Positions 7,920-17,586 are shown, numbered from the stretch's first letter. The stretch is 64,000 bases of DNA from Acidovorax sp. sic0104 (GCF_019219095.1 NZ_JAHUWH010000001.1:62001-126000); one strand, 5' to 3'. The notes: generated from the sequence alone by a model not told the origin. Numbers and translations: made by a program.

Positions 7920-10244
7920 TCAATACAGGTACACCGCGCCCGCGTTGCTGCGGCTCTCGTCGTTCTGGCTGCCGCCGACGCCGGTGGAGCCACCGTCTTC
8001 GGTAGAGGCGCCCACCGCCAGCGTGTTGCCGTCCGCAGAGATGGCCACCCTGCCGCCGAAACGGTCGCCGGCGCCGGTGTTGGGGGCCTTGAGGTAGGCC
8101 TGCTGCACCCACGTGCCCCCGCTGCGGCGGAACACGAGCACGGCGCCCGCGTCGGCAGCGGTGGCGTCCGCCTGGTTGCCCAGGAAGCCCCGCGCATTGC
8201 TGTCATCCCGGTACGAGGGCACGACCAGCGTGTTGCCGTCGCTGGACATGGCCAGGTTGTTGCCGAAGCGATGGGGTGAGCGGGTGTTGGAGGCCTTCAG
8301 GTAGGCCTGGGGCTGCCAGGAGCCCCCGGCGCGGATGAACACGAACACCGCCCCCGAATTGGTCGCCAGCGTGTTCCTGGCGGGCGGCACCACGAAGACC
8401 CCGGTGTGGTTGCCGCTGTCCCCGTCCATGCCCACGGCTAGCGTGTTGCCGTCGCCCGACAGCTGCACCGCCACGCCGAAGCGGTCCTGCGCCATCGGCT
8501 GGGGAGCCTTCAGGTACGCCTGCTGCGACCAGGCCCCCCCGCTGCGCTGGAACACATAGGCGGCACCGGCGTCGGCCAGCGTGTCGTCCGCGGGGTCGCT
8601 GCCCGAGGCACTGCGCTCAAAGAACGCGCCGACCGCCAGGGTGTCGCCGGCCCTGGAAAGGCTGAGGTAGATCCCGAAGAAGTCGCCCAGCCCGGCGTTG
8701 GAGGCCTTGAGGTAGCCCTGCTGCGCCCAACGGGTGCCGGAGCGGACAAAGACATAGGCCGCCCCCGACCCCGAATACGCTGGGTTGCCTTTGGCGCCAG
8801 TCAAGTCGCCATCCTCGTAGTAGGCGGCCACGGCCAGGGTATTGCCATCGCTGGAGAGCGCGACGGAAGACCCGAACAGATCGTCGGCGTCCCCATTGTT
8901 CGCCTTGACGAAGGCCTGCAGCGACCAGGCGGCGCCTGCGCGGGAATACACGTAGACAGCGCCCGAGTTGCTGGCCAGGTTGTTGGTGGCTGGCATCGTG
9001 GAGAACGTGCCCCTGTGGTCGCCACTTTCGCCGTCCGCGCCGATGGCCAGCGTGTTGCCGTCGGCCGACAGGGCCAGGGCGTTGCCGAAGTAGTCGTTGG
9101 CATCTCCGTTGGGCGCCGCGATGCGTGCCTGCTGAGCCCAGAGGGCGCCGGTCTTCCTGAACACGTACACGGCCCCGGTGTTGCCCCCTTCGCCATACGC
9201 TCCCACGGCCAGCGTCAGGCCGTCGCCGGAGACAGCCAGGCGGTTTCCGAACCGGGCTTCGGCCGTGGTGGCCGACGCCTTGAAGTAGCCGATGGCCTGC
9301 ACCATGTCCGCCGCCACGAAAGGCGAAGGAGCGCTGCAGCCGCCCGCATTGCAGGCCCGCACCACGTAGGTGGCGTTCAGCCGCTGGTGCAGCAGCACCG
9401 GCACGGCATAGGTGAGGCCCGGGGAAGCCGCTGACCCGATGGCGGCGGACGCCAGCGGGCCCGTTCCATCGGGGTCCTCGTACACCGTGTAGCTGGTAGC
9501 GCCCGGTGCGGGGGTCCAGGAGAAGAGCAGCGACTTCGGCCCGTAGGCAATGCTCAGGCCGCCGGGCGCGGCCGGAGGGGCCGGGGGCGGAGCCGGCGGC
9601 TCGGAGACAGTTCGGCACAGCACCTGCACCTGGGTCACTGGCGCCACCGCCACCCCGGTGCCAGCCTCCACCGTGCACAACTGCTCGGCGGGCTGTTCGC
9701 GCACGGTCACGGCATACGCGCTGCCATGGGCCAGCGGCGCCGAAAAGCGGAACCCTCCATTCACTCGCACCTGCAGATCCGCCGCGCCGTTGAGCCGCAG
9801 GGTCACCACGCCGATCAGGCCGGAGACCGTTCCGCCAATGGCGTGGCTGGCGGTGCCGCAGGCCACGAGGACATTGGTGACCGGCCCTGCCACCACACCC
9901 GAGCCGTTCTCTACCACGCAGGTCTGCCCCTGCGGCTGCGTGCGCACAACGATCTGGTACGCCTCGCCATGCGCCAAGGTCAGCGCATAGCTGCCGCTGG
10001 CCGTCACTGTGAGCGCAGCGCCCGCACCGTTGGCCAGCACGAGCGTGCCGGCAAGCCCCGTCACGGTGCCGCCGACCGGGTGCTGCGCCCCGGAGGGTGG
10101 GGGTGGAGGCGCGGCAGGGCCTTCGTCCCCACCACCGCCCCCGCAGGCCGCCAGCGCGCCCGCTGCCATGGCCAGCAAGAAGGTGGCCGCCCTGGCAAGG
10201 CGGGCCCGCAGCGCCCCGCTGCGGGCAGAAAGAGTTCGGTACAT
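7920..10244 (-). CDS. Large FG-GAP repeat lipoprotein with fibronectin-like domain
   Basis: A 774-residue exported lipoprotein. The ATG at 10244 has GGAGAAC upstream. The signal peptide ends at lipobox LAAC (Cys34), followed by a glycine run and a proline linker. Two ~75-residue beta modules follow (GGTVTGLAGTLVL... and GGTVSGLIGVVTL..., each ending V-C), then a fibronectin-III-like stretch near residues 220-310. Seven FG-GAP/integrin-type blades make up the rest, each with FGxxxALSxDGNTLAVGA and SGAVYVF. Such blades usually build a seven-bladed propeller, often with calcium. A surface or adhesive role is inferred. It stands alone, with minus-strand genes upstream and the convergent metG downstream. 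Confidence 0.85.
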   Translation of the reverse strand: MYRTLSARSGALRARLARAATFLLAMAAGALAACGGGGGDEGPAAPPPPPSGAQHPVGGTVTGLAGTLVLANGAGAALTVTASGSYALTLAHGEAYQIVVRTQPQGQTCVVENGSGVVAGPVTNVLVACGTASHAIGGTVSGLIGVVTLRLNGAADLQVRVNGGFRFSAPLAHGSAYAVTVREQPAEQLCTVEAGTGVAVAPVTQVQVLCRTVSEPPAPPPAPPAAPGGLSIAYGPKSLLFSWTPAPGATSYTVYEDPDGTGPLASAAIGSAASPGLTYAVPVLLHQRLNATYVVRACNAGGCSAPSPFVAADMVQAIGYFKASATTAEARFGNRLAVSGDGLTLAVGAYGEGGNTGAVYVFRKTGALWAQQARIAAPNGDANDYFGNALALSADGNTLAIGADGESGDHRGTFSTMPATNNLASNSGAVYVYSRAGAAWSLQAFVKANNGDADDLFGSSVALSSDGNTLAVAAYYEDGDLTGAKGNPAYSGSGAAYVFVRSGTRWAQQGYLKASNAGLGDFFGIYLSLSRAGDTLAVGAFFERSASGSDPADDTLADAGAAYVFQRSGGAWSQQAYLKAPQPMAQDRFGVAVQLSGDGNTLAVGMDGDSGNHTGVFVVPPARNTLATNSGAVFVFIRAGGSWQPQAYLKASNTRSPHRFGNNLAMSSDGNTLVVPSYRDDSNARGFLGNQADATAADAGAVLVFRRSGGTWVQQAYLKAPNTGAGDRFGGRVAISADGNTLAVGASTEDGGSTGVGGSQNDESRSNAGAVYLY

Positions 10245-10450
10245 CGGTGGTTCTCCAGGCACGGGGACGGGGCGCGCTGTCCCCACGCCCGGCGCGCAGG
10301 CCGGGCCGGCTTCGCTGGGCTGGGAGAGAGTGCACGCGGGGTATCGGGCACTCTAGGGTGGGAGGGTGGAGAACACATCCCTGCTGAAGCAGGGTTGACA
10401 GGCCATCGTGCGCCGGCACCAGCCGCCCTGCGCGGCGCCATGGCTGTCGT

Positions 10451-11116
10451 TCAATGCCCCACGTACCGCCCCGGCCGGTGGCTGATCCACAGGAAGCCGC
10501 TCATCACCAGCACGGCCAGCACCGAGTACGCCACGCGCTCGGGCGGCACCACGAAGAGCGCCAGCAGCACCACCGTGCCATCGATCATCATCTGCACCTT
10601 GCCGGCGCGCATGCCGTAGCGGCTTTGCAGGTACAGCGACACCACGGTGGCGCCGCCCAGGCTGGAGCGATGGCGCGCCAGGAACAGGCAGCCCGTGCCC
10701 AGCAGCAGCCCGCCCAGCAGCGATGCGAACAGCGGGTTCAGGTAGTCAACGTGCATCACGTGCGGGAACAGCTCGGTCAGCAGTGACAGCAGGCCCACGC
10801 AGACAAAGGTCTTGATGGTGAACTCGCGGCCCATGCGCGTCCACGCGAACCAGTAGAACGGCAGGTTGACCGCGAAGAACAGCTTGCCGAACGAAATGCC
10901 GGTGACGTAGTGCAGCAAGAAGGCCGCCCCCGCCGTGCCGCCCACCAGCAAACCCGCCTGGTTGAACAGCATGAGCGCCATGGCCACGAACAGCGTGCCG
11001 GCGAACAGCGCCTGGGCGTCTTCGAAGGCGCCATGGCGCAGGGATGGCAGGGGCTGCGGGGCGCTGTGCGCAGCGTCGGTGGGCGCTGCAGCGGATTCAG
11101 GGGAAACGTCGTTCAT
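10451..11116 (-). CDS. YitT family membrane protein
   Basis: A 221-residue inner-membrane protein with about five to six hydrophobic helices after a ~30-residue polar N-terminus. The stretches VGGTAGAAFLLHYVTGISFGK and LLGTGCLFLARHRSSLGGATV fit the YitT/DUF161 family, including the glycine-rich re-entrant signature. It ends with a short basic tail. The family has no settled function; transport of a small solute is one idea. It reads toward the FG-GAP lipoprotein with a 200 bp gap, so it need not share a transcript. The family call is fairly sure. Confidence 0.8.
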   Translation of the reverse strand: MNDVSPESAAAPTDAAHSAPQPLPSLRHGAFEDAQALFAGTLFVAMALMLFNQAGLLVGGTAGAAFLLHYVTGISFGKLFFAVNLPFYWFAWTRMGREFTIKTFVCVGLLSLLTELFPHVMHVDYLNPLFASLLGGLLLGTGCLFLARHRSSLGGATVVSLYLQSRYGMRAGKVQMMIDGTVVLLALFVVPPERVAYSVLAVLVMSGFLWISHRPGRYVGH

Positions 11117-11225
11117 GACAACAAGGGCTCAGGGTCAGAGTGGCTGGGGTGGCGGCCGTGGTGCGGCCGCAGCCCGGGCCTGCATCATCCATGCCAGCCG
11201 TGCCGCGCAGGCGCAGCCGCCAGGG

Positions 11226-11738
11226 TCATTTGCCGCCCTTGAACTCGGGCGCATCCAGGTCGGCGCCGGTCTGCGTGCGCAGCACCACGTGGTCCGGCCC
11301 GTGGACCACGGTGAACACCTTGGCCTGGTTGGAGCCCTCCAGGTAGCGCCAGTCGACGTGGGTTTCCTTCTTGAGCTCGTAGGGCGTGACCTTGGCGGGT
11401 TTGCCCAGCAGGCGGCGCACTGCGTCCATGCGCTGGCCGGGCTGCACCCGCGCGAAGTTTTCGGGCGTGAGCACCTGGCGCAGCGCCGACATGCGGCCGT
11501 CGGCACCGATGGTGATCATGTAGTTGACCTGGCCCGCAGGCTGGCGGTTGTACTCGAAGGTGCGGGCGCCGCCGGGCTCGTCCCACACGTTCTCGGGGGC
11601 GCCGAAGCGGTCGCGCACGTCGGCTTCGGTCGAAACGCCCTCCTTGAGTTCGCTGATGCGCTGAGGGTCGCACGCCGCGAGCGCCAGCAGGGAAAAAACA
11701 GCGGCTGCCACGGTGGCAGCGCGATATATCAGAGGCAT
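11226..11738 (-). CDS. BamE/SmpA-OmlA domain lipoprotein
   Basis: A 170-residue lipoprotein. The hydrophobic signal ends at LALAAC, so Cys23 would be lipidated. A SmpA/OmlA (BamE-like) fold follows: LKEGVSTEADVRDRFGAPENVWDEPGGARTF, then a second half with LTPENFARVQPGQRMDAVRRLLGKP. The paired G-S/Q-xxxDVRxxLGxP motifs are the hallmark of the fold. Members sit in the outer membrane or periplasm and support envelope assembly. The gene is distinct from a true bamE by its two tandem halves and its length. I chose the ATG at 11738 because it directly precedes the signal sequence. It is divergent from the DUF3460 gene. Confidence 0.75.
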   Translation of the reverse strand: MPLIYRAATVAAAVFSLLALAACDPQRISELKEGVSTEADVRDRFGAPENVWDEPGGARTFEYNRQPAGQVNYMITIGADGRMSALRQVLTPENFARVQPGQRMDAVRRLLGKPAKVTPYELKKETHVDWRYLEGSNQAKVFTVVHGPDHVVLRTQTGADLDAPEFKGGK

Positions 11739-11831
11739 AGGTCGGTCCCGGTAAAATCCTGGGCCTTGCGATGCACCGCCGCGTGCCCAAGGCACCGTGC
11801 ACGCACGCCCAAGAAAGAGGTTAACAGTCCC

Positions 11832-12038
11832 ATGTCCATTTTCCGCCGCCCCGACTACCAGTCCGACGCCACCCAGTTCATCAACCAGCTCAAGACCAGC
11901 CAGCCCGCGCTGGACGCGCAGCAGCAGGCCGGCCGCGCCCTGCTGTGGGACAAGCAGGTGGACCGCAAGATCTGGGGCGAGTACCGCGAAGGCCAGGTCG
12001 CCCAGAAGCCCTACGTGTACCAGACCAACGCGGACTGA
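11832..12038 (+). CDS. DUF3460 family small protein
   Basis: A 68-residue soluble protein beginning MSIFRRPDYQSDATQFI and ending in VYQTNAD. It resembles the DUF3460 family of small betaproteobacterial proteins, with a conserved core around RALLWDKQVDR. No catalytic motif or membrane segment is visible. It precedes scpA by 86 bases, most of which is repeat copy B. The function is unknown. The start follows AAGAGG a few bases upstream. Confidence 0.7.
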   Translation: MSIFRRPDYQSDATQFINQLKTSQPALDAQQQAGRALLWDKQVDRKIWGEYREGQVAQKPYVYQTNAD

Positions 12039-12061
12039 CCGGCTTTGGTGCTACCTTCAGG

Positions 12062-12121
12062 CACAAAAATGGCCTCCAGCGCTTGGCAGGCAAGCGCCAG
12101 TAGCTATATTTTCAATAGCAA
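12062..12121 (+). repeat. Dispersed ~58 bp repeat, copy B
   Basis: The clearest copy: AAAAATGGCCTCCAGCGCTT, GGCAGGCAAGCGCCAGTAGC, then TATATTTTCAATAGCA. It fills the gap between the DUF3460 gene and scpA and ends four bases before the scpA ATG. Confidence 0.85.
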
Positions 12122-12124
12122 TTC

Positions 12125-12967
12125 ATGACTTCATCGCGCGACGCCGATGCGGCCGGTGACGCGGGCGGTATGCCCGACGTGATCGATCAGGTCGCCCTGG
12201 CGCGCCTGTACGGCGAGCCGCTGTTCGCGCTGCCCACCGACCTGTACATCCCCCCCGATGCGCTGGAGGTCTTCCTCGAGGCCTTCGAAGGCCCGCTGGA
12301 CTTGCTGCTCTACCTGATCAGAAAGCAGAACTTCAACATCCTCGACATCCCCATGGTGGGGGTGACCAAGCAGTACCTGGCGTACGTGGACGAGATCCGC
12401 AGCCGCAACCTGGAACTGGCGGCCGAGTACCTGCTGATGGCCGCGATGCTCATCGAGATCAAGTCGCGCATGCTGCTGCCGCCCAAGAAGCAGGAAGGCG
12501 GCGAAGAAGCCGAAGATCCACGTGCCGAGCTGGTGCGCCGCCTGCTCGAATACGAGCAGATGAAGATGGCGGCCGCCCGGCTGGGCCAATTGCCGCAGTA
12601 CGGCCGCGACTTCCTGAAGGCGCAGGTCTACATCGAACAAAGCCTGCAGCCGCGCTTTCCGGACGTGCACGTGGTGGAGCTGCAGGACGCCTGGCGCGAC
12701 ATTCTGAAGCGCGCCAAGCTCGTGCAGCACCACAAGATCACGCGCGAGGAGCTGTCGGTGCGCGAGTACATGAGCATGGTGCTCAAGACCCTGCAGGGCC
12801 GCCGCTTCGTCGAGTTCGAGGAACTCTTCGAGCCCGAGAACGGCAGCACCGTGCTGGTCGTGACCTTCATCGCGCTGCTGGAGCTGGCCAAGGAGACGCT
12901 GATCGAGATCACGCAGGCCGAAGCGTTCGCACCCATCTACGTGCGCCTCGCGTACACCCCGGCGTAG
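12125..12967 (+). CDS. scpA: Segregation and condensation protein A
   Basis: A 280-residue kleisin subunit of the bacterial SMC-ScpAB condensin. The N-terminal SMC-binding region ([24 protein letters not shown]) lies near residues 55-80, followed by a helical segment ([21 protein letters not shown]) and a C-terminal winged helix ([20 protein letters not shown]). Its neighbour scpB is not adjacent. The ATG at 12125 has no Shine-Dalgarno sequence because repeat copy B abuts it. The in-frame ATG at 12170 (MPDVIDQ) has a weak GGGCGG and could be the real start. The family call is certain; the start is not. Confidence 0.93.
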   Translation: MTSSRDADAAGDAGGMPDVIDQVALARLYGEPLFALPTDLYIPPDALEVFLEAFEGPLDLLLYLIRKQNFNILDIPMVGVTKQYLAYVDEIRSRNLELAAEYLLMAAMLIEIKSRMLLPPKKQEGGEEAEDPRAELVRRLLEYEQMKMAAARLGQLPQYGRDFLKAQVYIEQSLQPRFPDVHVVELQDAWRDILKRAKLVQHHKITREELSVREYMSMVLKTLQGRRFVEFEELFEPENGSTVLVVTFIALLELAKETLIEITQAEAFAPIYVRLAYTPA

Positions 12968-13038
12968 CGCAGGCCCCACCACCACCGCCTGGCCGGTGGC
13001 CGTGGCATTCCCTCTTTACCCCCCCCCATCGCAACGCC

Positions 13039-14649
13039 ATGGCATCCCACGACTTCGACGTCCTCATCGTAGGCAGCGGCCTGGCCGGCCTTTCGGCCGC
13101 GCTGCACCTGGCGCCCACGCACCGCGTCGCGGTGATCACCAAGCGCGCGCTGCAGGATGGATCCAGTGGCTGGGCCCAGGGCGGCATTGCCGCCGTGCTG
13201 GCCGATGACGACAGCTTTGCCGCGCACATCGAAGACACGCTGGTCGCGGGCGCCGGCCTGTGCGACCTGGCCACCACGCGCTTCGTGGTGGAGAACGCCC
13301 CCGCATCGATCGCCTGGCTGCGCGAGCTGGGCGTGCCCTTCACGCTCGAAGGCGACCAGCTGCACCTGACCCGCGAAGGCGGCCACAGCGCCCGGCGCAT
13401 CGCCCACGTGACCGACGCCACCGGCGCGGCCGTGCAGCGCACGCTGATGGACGTGGTGCGCGCCACGCCGGGCATCACGGTGTTCGAGCACCACACGCTG
13501 GTGGACCTGATCACTCCGGCCAAGCTGGGCCTGCCCGGCCACCGGTGCCTGGGCCTGTATGCGCTGGACGATGCCACGGACGAGGTCGTGACCTTCCGCG
13601 CGCCCCAGACCATCCTGGCCACGGGCGGCGCAGGCAAGGTGTACCTGTACACCACCAACCCGGACACCGCCACCGGCGACGGCATTGCCGCCGCGTGGCG
13701 CGCGGGCTGCCGCGTGGCCAACATGGAGTTCATCCAGTTCCACCCCACGGGGCTGTACCACCCGCACGAGAAGTCCTTCCTCATCAGCGAGGCCGTGCGT
13801 GGCGAGGGCGGGCAGCTCAAGCTGCCCGACGGCACCCGGTTCATGCCGGACCATGACCCGCGCGCCGAGCTGGCTCCGCGCGACGTGGTCGCCCGCGCCA
13901 TCGACTTCGAGATGAAGAAGCACGGCCTGGACTGCGTGCACCTCGACATCTCGCACCAGAGCCCGGCCTTCCTGCAGGAGCACTTTCCCAACATCCTCGC
14001 GCATTGCGCGTCGCTGGGCATCGACATCACCAAGGAGCCCATCCCTGTGGTGCCGACCGCGCACTTCACCTGCGGCGGCGTGCTGACCGACCTGGCAGGC
14101 CGCACCGACCTGCCGGGCCTCTTTGCCGTGGGCGAGGTGGCCTGCACCGGCCTGCATGGCGCCAACCGGCTGGCCAGCAACTCGCTGCTCGAATGCATGG
14201 TGTTCGCGCGCGCAGCGGCACAGGCCATTGCCGCCGCGCCCGCAGTCGAGCTGCCCGCCCTGCCCGCCTGGGACGACAGCCGCGTGACCGATGCCGACGA
14301 GTGCGTGGTCATCTCGCACAACTGGGACGAGCTGCGCCGCTTCATGTGGGACTACGTGGGCATCGTGCGCACCAACAAGCGCCTGGAGCGCGCGGCGCAC
14401 CGCATCGCCACGCTGCAGGCCGAGATCCACGAGTTCTACGCGCACTTTCATGTCACGCGCGACCTGCTGGAGCTGCGCAACCTGGTGCAGGTGGCCGACC
14501 TCATCGTGCAGAGCGCGCAGATGCGCCGTGAAAGCCGGGGCCTGCACTTCAGCCGCGACTACCCCGAACTGGCCGCCCCGGCCGCGCCCACCATCCTGGT
14601 CCCCCCCGTGGCCAGGCGCACCGCTGGCAAGCCCAGCCTGCAACCATGA
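13039..14649 (+). CDS. nadB: L-aspartate oxidase
   Basis: The 536-residue flavoenzyme oxidises L-aspartate to iminoaspartate, the first step of de novo NAD synthesis. The FAD-binding [11 protein letters not shown] lies at about residues 13-23. Typical motifs follow: [49 protein letters not shown] and [17 protein letters not shown]-terminal helical domain completes the fold. Its product partner nadA lies 7 kb away. The stop overlaps the queE start by four bases, so the two are probably cotranscribed. The length is as expected. Confidence 0.97.
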   Translation: MASHDFDVLIVGSGLAGLSAALHLAPTHRVAVITKRALQDGSSGWAQGGIAAVLADDDSFAAHIEDTLVAGAGLCDLATTRFVVENAPASIAWLRELGVPFTLEGDQLHLTREGGHSARRIAHVTDATGAAVQRTLMDVVRATPGITVFEHHTLVDLITPAKLGLPGHRCLGLYALDDATDEVVTFRAPQTILATGGAGKVYLYTTNPDTATGDGIAAAWRAGCRVANMEFIQFHPTGLYHPHEKSFLISEAVRGEGGQLKLPDGTRFMPDHDPRAELAPRDVVARAIDFEMKKHGLDCVHLDISHQSPAFLQEHFPNILAHCASLGIDITKEPIPVVPTAHFTCGGVLTDLAGRTDLPGLFAVGEVACTGLHGANRLASNSLLECMVFARAAAQAIAAAPAVELPALPAWDDSRVTDADECVVISHNWDELRRFMWDYVGIVRTNKRLERAAHRIATLQAEIHEFYAHFHVTRDLLELRNLVQVADLIVQSAQMRRESRGLHFSRDYPELAAPAAPTILVPPVARRTAGKPSLQP

Positions 14650-15281
14650 CCTACAGCGTCAAGGAAATCTTCTACACCCTGCAGGGCGAAGGCGGCCAGG
14701 CCGGCACGCCCGCCGTGTTCTGCCGCTTCGCGGGCTGCAACCTCTGGACCGGCCGCGAGCAGGACCGCGCGCAGGCCGTCTGCCAGTTCTGCGACACCGA
14801 CTTCGTGGGCACCGACGGCACGCTGGGCGGCAAGTTCGATACCGCCGAGCGGCTGGCCGAGACCATCGCCGCGCAGTGGCCTGCGGGCGCGGGCCACCGC
14901 CTGGTGGTGCTGACCGGCGGTGAGCCCCTGCTGCAGGTGGACGCCGCCCTCATCGACGCGCTGCATGCGCAGCAGTTCCGCATTGCCGTGGAGAGCAACG
15001 GCACGGTGAAGGCGCCCCATGGCATCGACTGGCTGTGCATCAGCCCCAAAGCGGGCGCGCCGTTCGTGCAGCGCAGCGGGCAAGAGCTCAAGCTCGTGTG
15101 GCCCCAACCCGGGTTCGACCTGCAGGCCCTGGAGCGTGACACCCAGTTCAGCCACCGCTTTCTACAGCCCATGGATGGCCTGCTGCAGCGCCAGAACACT
15201 GCCGCCTGCATCGACGCCTGCATGGCCAACCCTGCATGGCGCCTGAGCCTGCAGACCCACAAGCTCACCGGCATCCGCTGA
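14646..15281 (+). CDS. queE: 7-carboxy-7-deazaguanine synthase
   Basis: A 211-residue radical-SAM enzyme that makes 7-carboxy-7-deazaguanine for queuosine. The cluster motif is the long CX14CX2C type, the first cysteine in GCNLW and the last two in CQFC, rather than the usual CX3CX2C. Other matches are [38 protein letters not shown] and CISPKAGAP. The start overlaps the nadB stop by four bases. queD follows, which supports the pathway call. The Cx14C spacing is the form known from Burkholderia QueE. Confidence 0.95.
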   Translation: MTYSVKEIFYTLQGEGGQAGTPAVFCRFAGCNLWTGREQDRAQAVCQFCDTDFVGTDGTLGGKFDTAERLAETIAAQWPAGAGHRLVVLTGGEPLLQVDAALIDALHAQQFRIAVESNGTVKAPHGIDWLCISPKAGAPFVQRSGQELKLVWPQPGFDLQALERDTQFSHRFLQPMDGLLQRQNTAACIDACMANPAWRLSLQTHKLTGIR

Positions 15282-15315
15282 GCGCGTTCTCGTCCGTTCT
15301 GATGTGGTTCACCTG

Positions 15316-15690
15316 ATGTTGTTCACGATCTCCCAGCGCTTTTTCTTCGACGCCGCCCACACCCTGCGCCGCGAGATCGAGGCCGAAGGCAGCCGCCGCG
15401 TGCACGGCCATACCTACCACGCCGAGGTCTCGCTCAGCGGCCCGCGCGACCCCGCCACCGGCATGGTGCAGGACCTGGGCCTGCTGCGCCAGGGCCTGGC
15501 CGTGGTGCGCGAGCAGCTGGACCACCACATGCTCGACGACGTGCCCGGTCTGGGCACGCCCACGCTGGAGAACCTGTGCCTCTTCATCGCCCACGCACTA
15601 CCTGCCGACCTGCGCGCCAACGTGAGCCGCGTGCGCGTGTGGCGCGATGCGCTGGGCGACAGCTGCACGCTGGACTTGCCCGCAGCCTGA
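15316..15690 (+). CDS. queD: 6-carboxytetrahydropterin synthase-like protein (QueD family)
   Basis: A 124-residue member of the PTPS/QueD fold. The zinc ligands are visible: His15 (DAAHTL) and the HGH pair His30/His32. The Asp-His of the active site is present in LDHHML. However, the position of the catalytic cysteine, four residues before HGH (Cys27 in E. coli), is Ser26. The C-terminal catalytic glutamate region reads VRVWRDALG and lacks an obvious Glu. It directly follows queE, so a role in the queuosine pathway is likely, but the chemistry may differ. I used the ATG at 15316; a GTG at 15304 is possible. Confidence 0.8.
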   Translation: MLFTISQRFFFDAAHTLRREIEAEGSRRVHGHTYHAEVSLSGPRDPATGMVQDLGLLRQGLAVVREQLDHHMLDDVPGLGTPTLENLCLFIAHALPADLRANVSRVRVWRDALGDSCTLDLPAA

Positions 15691-15741
15691 CGCGGGCAGC
15701 CCCGCACCGCCAAGATTTTCAGACTCCCCACCAGGAAGCCC

Positions 15742-16122
15742 ATGTTCCGCACCCTGCTCAAATCCAAGATCCACCGCGTGGCCGTGACCCAGTGCGAGCT
15801 GCACTACGAAGGCTCCTGCGCCATCGACGAAGACCTGCTGGAGGCGGCCAACATCGCCGAGAACGAGCAGGTGCACATCTGGAACATCAACAACGGCGAG
15901 CGCTTCGTCACCTACGCCATCAAGGGCCAGCGCGGCAGCGGGATGATCTCGGTCAACGGCTCTGCCGCGCGCCGCGCATCCGTGGGCGACCTCATCATCG
16001 TCGCGGCCTTCGCGCAGGTGCACGAGGACCAGGTGGCCACGCACCAGCCGCAGCTGGTGTTCGTGGACGAGAACAACCGCCAGACGGAATTGCGACACGC
16101 GGTGCCCACCCAGGCGCTGTGA
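15742..16122 (+). CDS. panD: Aspartate 1-decarboxylase
   Basis: The 126-residue pyruvoyl enzyme converts L-aspartate to beta-alanine for pantothenate. The self-cleavage site Gly24-Ser25 is in HYEGSCAID and would yield the pyruvoyl group at Ser25. [22 protein letters not shown] and [19 protein letters not shown] are canonical. It stands apart from panB and panC, 8 kb downstream. It follows queD by 51 bases on the same strand. The length is typical. Confidence 0.97.
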   Translation: MFRTLLKSKIHRVAVTQCELHYEGSCAIDEDLLEAANIAENEQVHIWNINNGERFVTYAIKGQRGSGMISVNGSAARRASVGDLIIVAAFAQVHEDQVATHQPQLVFVDENNRQTELRHAVPTQAL

Positions 16123-16152
16123 TTTCACTTTGTCTGCAAACTTACCCGACCC

Positions 16153-16213
16153 CATTCACGCTGAGCCTGTCCAAGCGCCGCGCGAGGCTTCGACAAGCTC
16201 AGCCCGAACGGCT
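16153..16213. repeat. REP-like palindromic repeat, copy 2
   Basis: The stretch ATTCACGCTGAGCCTGTCC, CGCCGCGCGAGG, CGACAAGCTCAGCCCGAACG matches copy 1 at 4346, nearly base for base in the centre. It lies between panD and bioA, and its arms can pair into a long hairpin. Confidence 0.8.
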
Positions 16214-16242
16214 GTGAATGCAATGAACCGGCGCAAAACCGC

Positions 16243-17586
16243 ATGAGTGCGACCCCACAACCTCCACCCGACACCCTGGCCGCCCGCAGCCTGGCCAGCG
16301 TCTGGCACCCCTGCACGCAGATGAAGCGGCACGAAGCCCAGCCGCCCGTAGCCATCGCCCGCGCGCAGGGCCCCTGGCTGCATGGCGCCGACGGCAAGCG
16401 CTACCTGGACGGCATCAGCTCGTGGTGGGTCAACCTGTTCGGCCACAGCCACCCGCACATCCAGGCGGCGCTCGTGGACCAGCTCGGCCGGCTCGATCAC
16501 GTGATGCTCGCGGGCTTCACGCATGCCCCGGTGGTGGAGCTGTCGGAGCGCCTGGCTGCGCTCACCGGCCTGGGCCACGCGTTCTACGGCAGCGACGGCG
16601 CAGCCGCCACCGAGATCGCCCTGAAGATGAGTGCGCACTATTGGCGCAATACAGGCCGCCCTGCCAAGAGCCGCTTCGTGGGCCTGGCCGGCGGCTACCA
16701 CGGCGAGACCGTGGGGGCGCTGGCCGTGACGGACATCGCGATCTTCCGCGAGGCCTATGCACCGCTGGTGCGCCTGGCCGCCACCGTGCCCAGCCCCGAT
16801 GCGCGCGGCGCCGCGCCGGGCGAGACCGCCGACGACGTGGCGCGCCGCGCCGCCGCAGCGCTGGAGCAATGGCTGCAGGAGCACCACGCCACCACCGCCG
16901 CCCTCATCGTCGAGCCCCTGGTGCAATGCGCTGCCGGCATGGCAATGCACAGCCCCGAATACCTGCGCCTGGCGCGCGCCCTGTGCAGCCGCTACGAGGT
17001 GCACCTGGTGGTGGACGAGATCGCCGTGGGCTTTGGCCGCACGGGCACGATGTTCGCGCACCAGCAGGCGGGCATCCGGCCGGATTTCATCTGCCTGTCC
17101 AAGGGCCTCACGGGCGGCACGCTGCCCCTGTCGGCCGTGCTCACCACCGATGCGGTGTATGCCGCGTTCTACGACGACGACGTGGCGCGGGGCTTCCTGC
17201 ATTCGCACTCGTACACCGGCAACCCGCTGGCCTGCCGTGCGGCGCTGGCCACGCTCGAACTGTTCGAGCAGCTCGACGCCCTGAAGGCCAACGCCGCGCT
17301 GGCGCAGCGCATCGACGCAGCCTGCGCACCCATCACCCACCACCCGCGCGTGCGCCATGCGAGGCACCTGGGGATGATCTGGGCCTGGGACGTGGACACC
17401 ACACTGCCGGACTTCGCCCGCCGCTACCACCAGCACGCCATGGCGCGCGGCCTGGTGCTGCGCCCCATCGGAACAACGCTGTATGCCATGCCGCCCTATG
17501 TGCTCGACGACGAGGCCGTGCACTGCCTGGCCAGCGGCGCCCTGGCCGCGCTCGACGCCACCCTGAAAGAGGAAACGCACCGATGA
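16243..17586 (+). CDS. bioA: Adenosylmethionine--8-amino-7-oxononanoate aminotransferase
   Basis: A 447-residue class III PLP aminotransferase of biotin synthesis, making DAPA from KAPA. BioA-specific WHPCTQM lies near the N-terminus, followed by [16 protein letters not shown] and [15 protein letters not shown]. The PLP lysine is in [13 protein letters not shown] near residue 286. It overlaps bioD by ATGA, and bioD overlaps bioF, giving a tight bioA-bioD-bioF unit. bioB and bioC are not in the window. No BirA operator is seen upstream. Confidence 0.96.
   Translation: MSATPQPPPDTLAARSLASVWHPCTQMKRHEAQPPVAIARAQGPWLHGADGKRYLDGISSWWVNLFGHSHPHIQAALVDQLGRLDHVMLAGFTHAPVVELSERLAALTGLGHAFYGSDGAAATEIALKMSAHYWRNTGRPAKSRFVGLAGGYHGETVGALAVTDIAIFREAYAPLVRLAATVPSPDARGAAPGETADDVARRAAAALEQWLQEHHATTAALIVEPLVQCAAGMAMHSPEYLRLARALCSRYEVHLVVDEIAVGFGRTGTMFAHQQAGIRPDFICLSKGLTGGTLPLSAVLTTDAVYAAFYDDDVARGFLHSHSYTGNPLACRAALATLELFEQLDALKANAALAQRIDAACAPITHHPRVRHARHLGMIWAWDVDTTLPDFARRYHQHAMARGLVLRPIGTTLYAMPPYVLDDEAVHCLASGALAALDATLKEETHR

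Noticed and set aside
10379-10394. Small hairpin CCCTGC-TGAA-GCAGGG after yitT
   Set aside because: Only six pairs and no U tract; too weak to call a terminator.
16216-16242. BirA operator upstream of bioA
   Set aside because: No TTGTAAACC-like palindrome in the short gap.
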